Positions 1 to 7,214 of a stretch of 36,496 bases of DNA are shown in pieces (the first letter of the stretch is position 1; each line of letters begins with the position of its first letter). Below the pieces are notes generated by a model. The model saw nothing but the letters and a program-made list of their open reading frames with translations, did no database searches and was not told where the DNA came from. The stretch is from NCBI RefSeq assembly GCF_009764265.1, contig NZ_RWIR01000085.1, positions 1 to 36,496 on the forward strand, read 5' to 3'. The translations under genes were made by a program, and so were the position numbers. The stretch is from Pseudomonas sp. PB101. Lineage in GTDB: Bacteria; Pseudomonadota; Gammaproteobacteria; Pseudomonadales; Pseudomonadaceae.

Positions 1-716
1 TGCGCAAAGACGTGCAGATGGTGTTCCAGAGCCCGTACGCCTCGTTGAACCCGCGGCAGAAAGTCGGCGACCAGCTGGCCGAACCGCTGCTGATCAACAC
101 CAACCTGAGCGCCGCGCAACGTCGCGAGAAAGTCCAGGCGATGATGAAGCAGGTGGGCTTGCGTCCCGAGCACTACCAGCGTTATCCGCACATGTTCTCC
201 GGCGGTCAGCGCCAGCGGATCGCCCTGGCCCGCGCAATGATGCTGCAACCGAAAGTGCTGGTCGCGGACGAACCGACCTCGGCGCTGGACGTGTCGATCC
301 AGGCCCAGGTGCTGAACCTGTTCATGGACCTGCAGCAGGAGTTCAACACCGCCTACGTGTTCATCTCGCACAACCTGGCGGTGGTGCAACACGTGGCCGA
401 TGACGTGATGGTGATGTACCTCGGTCGCCCGGTGGAAATGGGTCCGAAGAACGCCATCTACGAACGCCCCCTGCACCCTTACACCCAGGCCCTGTTGTCG
501 GCAACGCCAACGATTCACCCGGACCCGAACAAACCGAAAATCAAGATCGTCGGCGAGTTGCCCAACCCGCTGAACCCGCCACCCGGCTGCGCGTTCCACA
601 AGCGCTGCCCGTACGCCACCGAACGTTGCAGCACTGAAGAGCCGGCCCTGCGCCTGCTCGACGGGCGCCAGGTGGCTTGCCACTACGCCGAGCAATTCCT
701 CGACGGCGCGGCATAA
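1..716 (+). CDS. dppF: Dipeptide/oligopeptide ABC transporter ATP-binding protein DppF (5' end outside window)
   Basis: This is the C-terminal two thirds of the second ATPase subunit of a dipeptide importer, a cytoplasmic protein that powers uptake through the inner-membrane permeases. The open frame runs in from the left edge (first whole codon at position 3), so the Walker A motif is off the window. Visible motifs are the Q-loop region MVFQSPYASLNPR, the ABC signature SGGQRQR, Walker B VLVADEPTSALD and the H-loop FISHN. The C-terminal extension typical of oligopeptide/dipeptide ATPases is present, with PLNPPPGCAFHKRCPYA and paired cysteines. The sequence follows E. coli DppF closely from memory. 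Partner genes dppBCD would be expected to the left. The gene ends at TAA 714-716, directly before two opposed terminators. OppF is the main alternative, but the SLNPR and PLLINT context favours DppF. Confidence 0.88.
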   Translation, partial: RKDVQMVFQSPYASLNPRQKVGDQLAEPLLINTNLSAAQRREKVQAMMKQVGLRPEHYQRYPHMFSGGQRQRIALARAMMLQPKVLVADEPTSALDVSIQAQVLNLFMDLQQEFNTAYVFISHNLAVVQHVADDVMVMYLGRPVEMGPKNAIYERPLHPYTQALLSATPTIHPDPNKPKIKIVGELPNPLNPPPGCAFHKRCPYATERCSTEEPALRLLDGRQVACHYAEQFLDGAA

Positions 717-718
717 AA

Positions 719-738
719 ACGCCTCGGTCACCGAGGCG
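719..738 (-). terminator. Rho-independent terminator for the minus-strand toxin-like gene
   Basis: A near-perfect palindrome, CGCCTCGGT/ACCGAGGCG with a one-base loop, is followed on the minus strand by TTTTT. It lies about 90 nt past the stop of the leftward toxin-like gene and only 3 nt past the dppF stop. The T-tract orientation shows that it serves the leftward transcript. Confidence 0.7.
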
Positions 739-751
739 CACTTGAATCAGG

Positions 752-807
752 CAAACCCCTTCTCTTTCGATTGCGTATCAATCGACGGAGGAGGGGTTTT
801 CTTTTGC
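752..807 (+). terminator. Rho-independent terminator for dppF
   Basis: This is a long two-part hairpin. The outer stem AAACCCCT (753-760) pairs with AGGGGTTT (792-799). The inner stem TCGATTG (767-773) pairs with CAATCGA (779-785) around the loop CGTAT. It is followed by TTTTCTTTT on the plus strand. The orientation fits termination of the rightward dpp operon. Confidence 0.7.
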
Positions 808-829
808 CTGTCGAGATATTGCAACGGAC

Positions 830-3800
830 TCAAAACTCGATCAGATCGTCCAGAATAGTGATGCCAGTTCCGAAAAGGGAAGCTTTTATTCTTAGAGACA
901 TGTCGCCGGGATTACCCCTCAGTACATAGATATGATCCGACAATTTGGAGCTTTCAAGTTTGTAGAGCTTAAGGGCACCAGCGTTCTTTCCAGGGCTCAG
1001 TTTCAAGCAGGCCTGAATCTTGGTCGCTCGCGAAGTGACGTTATAGGGGTTTTTTCCATAGATGGTCTCGGAGAGTTTCTGGAGCGGCATGGCGTCCGGC
1101 GCGAGATCGGTGACGTATAAGCCGGCATACCCGCGCTGGGGCTTGCCAAAGGCATTGTTTGTCGAGTTATCCAGCAATGCGCCACCTTCCGCGCGAAAGC
1201 GTCCGAGTTTCTCTTTATTGACATAGTGATACATGTGTTCAGGCCAGTCAGAGGGTGCCAGCTCCTTTTCCGTCACAGCGGGAAATGGGTCGTAGTGTCT
1301 TAACGGCCCTGCAGTTTTTTTTGCCGGTGGTGATGCGCCATCGTCGGGAGTGCCTGCAGCTCGCTTCCCCTGCCTTACGCCTGCACGCAACCGTAACCGG
1401 GTATCGATCGACCATTGTCCCGTACCGTCACGTCTGATAAACGGACCGGGAACTCCGGTATCGATCGGGTGAATGACCATTTCCACCCCTTCCTCGATGG
1501 ATGCCCGGAACAGACGTCCATCGATCAACGCATGCCATCTGTTCTGATAGCGGTAAAGCCCTCTATAGCGTCCTTGGATAACCGGAGTTTCGAGCTCTTT
1601 CGGCATTTCGACTTTGAAATTATCGAGCCACCGAATCTGACCTGGAGACAGCTTCTGCCGGGGCGTCGACCATGAAAAATCGGTCAGTGCCGAATCGAAA
1701 TGAACGGGAGTACCTGGCGGCGCAGCGTCTGTTTCTTCGATGACCAGCTGTTCCGCTGCCAACTTCTCTTGCACATCTTGCACAGGTATTTCGGCGGGCT
1801 CTTCACCCTTTACCGAGAGCTTCGATAGGCGGGGAGAGTGCAGAAGCACCATGCCGATATTCAGCAAAAGATCGATGACGGCGACTGATTTATCTGTCAC
1901 ACGTTTATCTTGCAGCGCCCGCAGATCATCATTGAGGCTGACGGTGAATTGTATCAGCCAGCCGGCGACCGCTGCCGGGCCGGTCAAGAGCGGCAGGATA
2001 GATTCGAAGATCAGCCATCCACCCTTTTTGAACAATGCCCAACGACTATCGGCGTTGGAAACCGCTGTTACTGTCGCGAGCTCGACCAGTGCCTGGCTGT
2101 TGGCAGCGAACAAAGCCTGGAAAATATCACCGCGCAGTTCCTCAGAGGGTACCAAATCCAGACTTTTGTACTTCATATAGCCAGTAATGAGACCAGAACC
2201 GGCAAAGATCGGTACATTCGTTAAATAGCTCTCAATGGGACCACTGACAAAAATCGATTCATACCAAGTGTCGATGCTATCCCTGACTTCACCTGATTGC
2301 GTTATCGCTTCCTGCAACGCTGCCAATGAGGGGTATTCAATCAACGACTCAGGGTAGAGCGGGCGGTAGAGAATATGCGGGCCGGCTTCGCTGTCACGCG
2401 AGCCGATGACAAACATGTTCGGTACTACTCCTCCATATAGCGTGAGTGATTTGATAACGATCACCTGTCCTGCCACTGGATCATCGGGGTGGTTGCTCAT
2501 TACGGCGGCGACATAACGAAAGCCCGACTCAGTGAAACCGCAGGTGCGCCTGATTTTGTTTTCCAGAGCTAACATCGGCAATTGAGTGCGCAGTTGACAG
2601 GCATATATTTTCGTTCTTGCCTGAACTTCCATCTTGTTATCGATCAGATGCCGCCTGAGTGTTTCAGGATAGGTTTTACCGATATCGACGTTTTGGACCA
2701 GCTCTTTGAGATAGTCCCCATCCAGCCAATCGGGCAAAGCCCGCCCAGTCTGGCTGCGGACCGTGATTTTTCCGCCTGGCAGGCCTATGAGGTTTTCCAG
2801 GGCAAAGTCGATCAGGTTCAAATACACCGGCTCGATCCACCCCCACCCCCCCGGCACACCATGAGCGACGGCGATCTTCAGTTCAATGTCAGCCGGGGCA
2901 ATGTACGACGCAGCAGTGTCATGGTGGTCGTGTCGGATCCGTTCTTGCAGGACCCGTTCGGTAAACTGGCGTATCGGTTCGATATCTTGAAAGAAGGATT
3001 GCCCTTTGTTTTCTTGATGAGTTGCAGCTAGCGTGGTGAGGTATTGCCGATAGGTGAAGCGATCGCTGTCTGAGGCGTCTTGCAACCAGTCGGGCATCGT
3101 CTCCTGTATACGAACAAGCGCGCTGTTGTCTTGCGCCAAACCCAAGTCGAAATCTACGCTCAGATCGGTCAAGTGAGCGAACTGCTGCTCCACTGTGTCG
3201 AACATCTGGTCGACGGGTAACTGCACATTGTTCAGCTGATTCAAGCAATCTTCGAATAATACCTGGGTCAGGCAGTCAAAAATATTTCCATCAGGCTCCA
3301 GACGCTGCCACTGGAGCCCATCAAGCACCCAGCGGCGGTTCAGTTTTTGCCCTATCTCTGTCGCGAGTCCTTCCAGAGTTTGAAAGATCAGTATCTTGCC
3401 AGAGGGCTCATAAAGCAGAATCAGCTCATGGTCGATCATTGTCCGGGTGATCAATAAAGCTGGGTAGGGCATTGAAAGTTGATGGTGTGCGGCATCCAGA
3501 GTGACTTCGATGATGCAAGCCCGGGCATGGTCTTGCCCGTAACGTGCCTGTCGCTGTGTCCTGTCGGGGCAGGCCACGACTTGTAGCAGGGTCGCGCGCA
3601 GTTCCTCGTCCAGTCGCCAGGGGTTGCTGGAGTTCAGGGCGTTGGATGACAGATTGTCCTTGAGCACGTCTGCAAGCCACAACCATCGGCTTTTGCCCGT
3701 GCTTGCGGGCTCTTGCCAAAAACTCATCAGTGCTTGTTGCAAGTCGCCAATCATTGCTTCGCAGGCACTGTTGATGATGTCTGCAATGGTATCTGTCGGT

Positions 3801-4144
3801 ATGTTGGGCACAACTGTTGAACGGGCACTGGGCATCTGTGCCAGTAGATATCGAGTTTGCGGGTAAGTTGCGAGGCGACCTTGGGCAAATACCTCCAGCA
3901 GTTCATCAAGCAAAGGTATACGTCGACTGTTTTCGTCTGGCGATTTCTGCGAAAGGTCAATAATCAGGAGGAGGTCAACGTCAACGTCAACGTCAAGTTC
4001 AGGACAGCGCTCGCTGAGCAAGCGCTGAAGAGTTTGTTTGGCTACGGTGCGTAATGTAGGCCGTGCCGCAAACTGCTGGTTGATTGCGTGCACCAGCCCA
4101 AAGGGCGAGTAACGATTTTTTGTATCAGGAGTGTTTTTAGGCAT
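830..4144 (-). CDS. Large DUF6543/dermonecrotic-type toxin protein with C-terminal ART-HYD1-like domain
   Basis: The predicted protein has 1104 residues. The frame stays open up to a TTG at 4207, but ATG at 4144 (MPKNTPDTK) is preceded by AAGGA at 9 nt, while the TTG and the ATG at 4162 have no such site. Residues 1-900 resemble the large Pseudomonas DUF6543/dermonecrotic-toxin proteins. Two hydrophobic stretches (about 706-737 and 754-769) could insert in a membrane, and a strand-rich module near 855-915 (YRGLYRYQNRWHALIDG) sits before the tip. A Lys/Ala/Pro-rich linker (920-949) precedes the last ~140 residues. Those carry MYHYV (His973) and GLYVTDLAPDA (Tyr1010), which resemble the His-Tyr-Asp ADP-ribosyltransferase-like HYD1 toxin fold. 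No signal peptide is evident. GC is visibly lower than in the neighbours, most of all at the 3' end. An effector or polymorphic toxin role is inference. Confidence 0.72.
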   Translation of the reverse strand: MPKNTPDTKNRYSPFGLVHAINQQFAARPTLRTVAKQTLQRLLSERCPELDVDVDVDLLLIIDLSQKSPDENSRRIPLLDELLEVFAQGRLATYPQTRYLLAQMPSARSTVVPNIPTDTIADIINSACEAMIGDLQQALMSFWQEPASTGKSRWLWLADVLKDNLSSNALNSSNPWRLDEELRATLLQVVACPDRTQRQARYGQDHARACIIEVTLDAAHHQLSMPYPALLITRTMIDHELILLYEPSGKILIFQTLEGLATEIGQKLNRRWVLDGLQWQRLEPDGNIFDCLTQVLFEDCLNQLNNVQLPVDQMFDTVEQQFAHLTDLSVDFDLGLAQDNSALVRIQETMPDWLQDASDSDRFTYRQYLTTLAATHQENKGQSFFQDIEPIRQFTERVLQERIRHDHHDTAASYIAPADIELKIAVAHGVPGGWGWIEPVYLNLIDFALENLIGLPGGKITVRSQTGRALPDWLDGDYLKELVQNVDIGKTYPETLRRHLIDNKMEVQARTKIYACQLRTQLPMLALENKIRRTCGFTESGFRYVAAVMSNHPDDPVAGQVIVIKSLTLYGGVVPNMFVIGSRDSEAGPHILYRPLYPESLIEYPSLAALQEAITQSGEVRDSIDTWYESIFVSGPIESYLTNVPIFAGSGLITGYMKYKSLDLVPSEELRGDIFQALFAANSQALVELATVTAVSNADSRWALFKKGGWLIFESILPLLTGPAAVAGWLIQFTVSLNDDLRALQDKRVTDKSVAVIDLLLNIGMVLLHSPRLSKLSVKGEEPAEIPVQDVQEKLAAEQLVIEETDAAPPGTPVHFDSALTDFSWSTPRQKLSPGQIRWLDNFKVEMPKELETPVIQGRYRGLYRYQNRWHALIDGRLFRASIEEGVEMVIHPIDTGVPGPFIRRDGTGQWSIDTRLRLRAGVRQGKRAAGTPDDGASPPAKKTAGPLRHYDPFPAVTEKELAPSDWPEHMYHYVNKEKLGRFRAEGGALLDNSTNNAFGKPQRGYAGLYVTDLAPDAMPLQKLSETIYGKNPYNVTSRATKIQACLKLSPGKNAGALKLYKLESSKLSDHIYVLRGNPGDMSLRIKASLFGTGITILDDLIEF

Positions 4145-4611
4145 TTCCGGGATTCCTTCCATGGAATGTGAGCAAACAGGCGCAATACCTGCGTCCAAGG
4201 AAAGCAATAGCAGACTGGCAGTTCATTTATCGTGAACGGAATGAAGGGTAACAAAAGAGTCACTGCGCGCTTTTGCTTTACACAATTGCGATTGAGCATC
4301 TGCATATGCCCTTGAACACCGCAATCTCGCTTTTTTGCAGAAAAGTAACTGTCATTGCTTAGAGTTTCGAACACCCGGCTGTTTTGTTTGAATCCTGTCG
4401 GTGACTCATGGGCTGTGCTGACAGGCTTGTCACACGACACACGGTCTATATCCAGAAGTGTTCAAACTAAAAGGACAGACCTGGTCTTCGGCAGTGTCGT
4501 CATTCCTGTCGCACAGCATGATTATTCCCAAGTGGAGTTGATCGACGGTTGTCTGCAGTGTGATGGAAATCCTACAAGGGTCCGGAAGAAGGGGTTTGTT
4601 TTGTCTGAAAT
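4145..4611. other. AT-richer non-coding stretch upstream of the toxin-like gene
   Basis: This 467-bp stretch lies between the toxin-like gene and the small exported protein, both on the minus strand. It is poorer in GC than most of the window and has short A/T runs. Apart from the candidate promoter at 4226-4254 I see no gene with a credible ribosome-binding site. I also see no REP element and no clear terminator for the small upstream gene. Confidence 0.5.
4226..4254 (-). promoter_or_regulatory. Candidate sigma-70 promoter of the toxin-like gene
   Basis: On the minus strand TTGTTA (4249-4254) is separated by 17 nt from GATAAA (4226-4231), giving about 4/6 matches to each box. It would start transcription near 4219 and leave a leader of about 75 nt before ATG 4144. 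The upstream TTG of the open frame would then lie inside the leader. Matches of this strength arise by chance, so this is tentative. Confidence 0.3.
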
Positions 4612-4869
4612 TTACGTCTGGCTGTCGCCTTCATCGGCATCATCAGAGTCCGGCTCGTCTGTGGTCGAGTCGTCGTCGTTGTCAGCACCACCCTGCCCCT
4701 GATCTCCCGGCTCCGATTCGGATTTGGCGAGCATCAACCCCGCGTAACCCGCCTGCCCGCTTGAAGCCTGTTCCCCGTGATCGACGCACTCGGCCCACGC
4801 CAGCGAAGTTCCGAGCGAGAGCATCACCATCACCTTCAACAGCAGTAAAACGCGAAACAACCTGTTCAT
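4612..4869 (-). CDS. Small exported acidic protein of unknown function
   Basis: This 85-residue protein is not recognised. ATG at 4869 has AAGGAAGGA about 7 nt upstream, which supports a real gene. The N-terminus is a clear Sec signal peptide: MNRLFR, a long Leu/Val/Met core, then SLAWA with likely cleavage before ECVDHGEQ. The mature part has a single Cys near its start and a very acidic low-complexity tail from about residue 50 (SESEPGD, DNDDDSTTDEPDSDDADEGD). Such tails often bind cations or stay disordered. It lies upstream of the toxin-like gene on the same strand, but 467 bp separate them, so co-transcription is uncertain. A lipoprotein is unlikely because no proper lipobox precedes the Cys. 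A functional link to the toxin is only a possibility. Confidence 0.6.
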   Translation of the reverse strand: MNRLFRVLLLLKVMVMLSLGTSLAWAECVDHGEQASSGQAGYAGLMLAKSESEPGDQGQGGADNDDDSTTDEPDSDDADEGDSQT

Positions 4870-5020
4870 AGCCGATTCCTTCCTTTCGTAGAGTGCCTGT
4901 CTGGCGCTGAGTCAAATCTAGTTCCGATCAGCCGGGTTCTCCAGATTGGATGCTCTGGCGCGAAGGAAAATGCAGCGGGTTTAGAGACCGGTTTGGAATA
5001 GGGGTTATTCCCAACGACTC

Positions 5021-5122
5021 CTGTAGGAGCGAGCCTGCTCGCGATGATCTCGGCCGCGCTGCGTTTATCCTGAAAGGGCGCGTCATCGTTAGCCTCCATC
5101 GCGAGCAGGCTCGCTCCTACAG
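5021..5122. repeat. Paired REP element (REPIN-like), GAGCCTGCTC type
   Basis: Two inverted REP sequences face each other. The left starts CTGTAGGAGCGAGC at 5021 and the right ends GCTCGCTCCTACAG at 5122, with about 50 nt of unrelated sequence between. Each arm also carries its own small hairpin, GCGAGC-CT-GCTCGC. This is the common Pseudomonas REP type. It sits past the end of prfC. Confidence 0.9.
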
Positions 5123-5139
5123 GGAATTGCGCCAGGCAA

Positions 5140-5175
5140 TAAAAAACCCCGCTGCTTTCGCGAACGGGGTTTTTG
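5140..5175 (-). terminator. prfC Rho-independent terminator (can act on both strands)
   Basis: The stem AAAAACCCCG/CGGGGTTTTT encloses about 10 nt, with A and T runs on either side, so it could stop transcription in both directions. It lies 17 nt past the prfC stop codon. Confidence 0.75.
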
Positions 5176-5191
5176 ATTTTCAACTCAGCGC

Positions 5192-6775
5192 TTAATGATG
5201 CTCGCGCGTCGCACGGAATTTCACGTCCGGCCAGCGCTCTTCCATCAACGCCAGGTTGACCCGCGTAGGCGCGAGGTAGGTCAGGTGACCACCGCCGTCC
5301 AGTGCCAGGTTTTCCACGGCCTTGTTGGAAAATTCCTCAAGCTTCTTCTTGTCGCTGCATTCGATCCAGCGCGCGGAATAAACGGTGATCGGCTCGTAGG
5401 AGCACTCGACCTTGTATTCCTCTTTCAAGCGGCTGGCGACCACATCGAACTGCAGCACACCGACGGCGCCGAGGATGATGTCGTTGCTGCGCTCCGGGAA
5501 GAACACCTGGGTCGCGCCTTCTTCGGCCAGTTGCTGCAGACCTTGACGCAGTTGCTTGGATTTCAGCGGGTCTTTCAGGCGTACGCGACGGAACAGTTCC
5601 GGAGCGAAGTGCGGGATGCCGGTGAAGCCCAGGACTTCGCCTTCGCTGAAGGTGTCGCCGATCTGGATGGTGCCGTGGTTGTGCAGGCCGATGATGTCGC
5701 CGGCAAACGCTTCTTCCAATTGCTCACGCTCAGAGGAGAAGAAGGTCAGCGCGTCGCCGATCCGCACGTCCTTGCCGGTGCGCACGTGGCGCATCTTCAT
5801 GCCTTTTTCGTACTTGCCGGAGCAGATACGCATGAAGGCGATGCGGTCGCGGTGTTTCGGGTCCATGTTCGCCTGGATCTTGAAGATGAAGCCCGAGAAC
5901 TTCTCTTCCACCGGCTCCACGGTACGCTCGTTGGCCACGCGCGCCAGTGGGCGCGGCGCCCAATCAACGACGGCGTCGAGTACGTGGTCGACACCGAAGT
6001 TGCCCAGTGCGGTACCGAAGAACACCGGGGTCAGTTGACCGTCGAGGAACTCCTGCTGGTTGAACTCGTGGCAGGCGCCCTGCACCAGTTCCAGCTGCTC
6101 GATGAAGCGCTCGTACTCATCACCCAGATGCGCCCGGGCTTCATCGGAGTCGAGCTTCTCGATGATCTTGGTTTCGGTGCGCTCGTGGCCGTGACCGGCG
6201 GTGTACACGATGATGTAGTCATCGGCGAGGTGGTAAACACCCTTGAAGTCGCGGTAGCAACCAATCGGCCAGGTGATCGGCGCCGCCTTGATCTTCAGGA
6301 CCGCTTCGATTTCGTCGAGCAGTTCGATCGGGTCGCGGATGTCACGGTCGAGTTTGTTGATGAAGCTGACGATCGGCGTGTCACGCAGACGACAGACGTC
6401 CATCAGGGCGATGGTCCGTGGCTCTACACCTTTACCGCCGTCGAGCACCATCAAGGCCGAGTCCACCGCCGTCAGGGTGCGGTAGGTATCTTCGGAGAAG
6501 TCTTCGTGGCCCGGGGTGTCGAGCAGGTTGATCATGTGTTCGCGATACGGGAACTGCATGACCGACGTGGTAATGGAAATACCCCGCTGCTTTTCCATTT
6601 CCATCCAGTCGGAGGTGGCATGGCGGTCGGATTTACGAGATTTCACCGTACCGGCTACCGCAATCGCCTTGCCCATCAGCAAGAGTTTCTCGGTGATGGT
6701 GGTCTTACCGGCATCGGGGTGGGAAATAATGGCGAAAGTGCGGCGTTTCGCGACTTCGGCGGCCTGTTTGGTCAT
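5192..6775 (-). CDS. prfC: Peptide chain release factor 3 (RF3)
   Basis: RF3 is the cytoplasmic GTPase that recycles release factors RF1 and RF2 from the ribosome after translation termination. The 527-residue protein is the normal family length. The G1/P-loop is SHPDAGKTT (around residues 18-26), the switch/effector region holds QRGISITTSVMQF, G3 is DTPGHEDF and G4 is NKLD. The C-terminal domains include the family-typical FFPERSNDIILGAVGVLQFDVV. The start MTKQAAEVAKRRTFA at 6775 matches the expected N-terminus, although the upstream ribosome-binding site (CAGG) is weak. The gene stands alone and has its own terminator at 5140-5175. It is divergent from the osmoprotectant transporter operon across 439 bp. 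Confidence 0.96.
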   Translation of the reverse strand: MTKQAAEVAKRRTFAIISHPDAGKTTITEKLLLMGKAIAVAGTVKSRKSDRHATSDWMEMEKQRGISITTSVMQFPYREHMINLLDTPGHEDFSEDTYRTLTAVDSALMVLDGGKGVEPRTIALMDVCRLRDTPIVSFINKLDRDIRDPIELLDEIEAVLKIKAAPITWPIGCYRDFKGVYHLADDYIIVYTAGHGHERTETKIIEKLDSDEARAHLGDEYERFIEQLELVQGACHEFNQQEFLDGQLTPVFFGTALGNFGVDHVLDAVVDWAPRPLARVANERTVEPVEEKFSGFIFKIQANMDPKHRDRIAFMRICSGKYEKGMKMRHVRTGKDVRIGDALTFFSSEREQLEEAFAGDIIGLHNHGTIQIGDTFSEGEVLGFTGIPHFAPELFRRVRLKDPLKSKQLRQGLQQLAEEGATQVFFPERSNDIILGAVGVLQFDVVASRLKEEYKVECSYEPITVYSARWIECSDKKKLEEFSNKAVENLALDGGGHLTYLAPTRVNLALMEERWPDVKFRATREHH

Positions 6776-7214
6776 GGGAAATCGCCTGGCAGGTGATTCA
6801 AAAAAGGGCGCAGATTATAGCCCAAGTTGATGGAAGAACCGAACCGTTGAGCACATTAGGGGTGGCCAAATGCTGCTTCAGATGGGAACCTTTTAAGTCA
6901 CGGAGACGTCCACTCCCCCGTAACGACCACTCGTCGGGGGCCTGAAACACCTGCAATTCAGCCTGACGAGGCTGTGCTCATGGCTCGATATGCCGTACGC
7001 GCACCCCTGTAGGAGCGAGCCTGCTCGCGATGGACGCCAACGATAACGCTGGGTACCTGAAGGTACGCGTTGTCTGGACGTTTTTCGCGAGCAGGCTCGC
7101 TCCTACAGTGAAGCGCGCTCGGCAAGAGCTGCTTATCGCGATCATTTTTTCGGCAGCCAGGAATGGCGTTGCCACACGAAAATCTGTTCGCCGACTGAAA
7201 AAAGGAGTCCGCCT
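6776..7214. other. Divergent intergenic region, prfC / osmoprotectant operon, with a REPIN
   Basis: This 439-bp stretch must contain promoters for both prfC (leftward) and the ABC operon (rightward). The REPIN at 7007-7108 lies inside it. A weak imperfect GC hairpin lies near 6914-6940 (CCCCCG...CGGGGG), without a T-tract. No reliable promoter boxes were found, and no protein-coding frame with a credible start is present. Confidence 0.5.
7007..7108. repeat. Paired REP element (REPIN-like), GAGCCTGCTC type
   Basis: The left arm begins CTGTAGGAGCGAGC at 7007. The right arm, GAGCAGGCTCGCTCCTACAG, ends at 7108. About 50 nt separate the arms. It is the same type as 5021-5122 and 21155-21257, but lies in a divergent promoter region rather than at an operon end. 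Confidence 0.9.

Larger units (their letters stand above)
4870..5191. other. Intergenic stretch with a REPIN and the prfC terminator
   Basis: This 322-bp gap lies between the small exported gene and the prfC stop, both on the minus strand. It holds the paired REP element at 5021-5122 and the terminator at 5140-5175, described separately. The remaining 4890-5020 should contain the promoter of the small exported gene, but no convincing boxes stand out. Confidence 0.6.

Noticed and set aside
4145..4207. Longer N-terminus for the toxin-like protein from a TTG
   Set aside because: No ribosome-binding site; ATG 4144 has a good one and the TTG falls within the probable leader.
4355..4702. 115-codon frame on the plus strand upstream of the small exported gene
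   Set aside because: Starts at TTG without a ribosome-binding site and overlaps a better-supported gene on the other strand.
4612..4869. Small exported protein as the immunity protein of the toxin
   Set aside because: It lies upstream, 467 bp away, and has a disordered acidic tail; nothing in the sequence supports binding to the toxin.
5195..6796. 533-codon open frame antisense to prfC
   Set aside because: It mirrors prfC exactly, has no motif of its own and is typical of high-GC codon bias.
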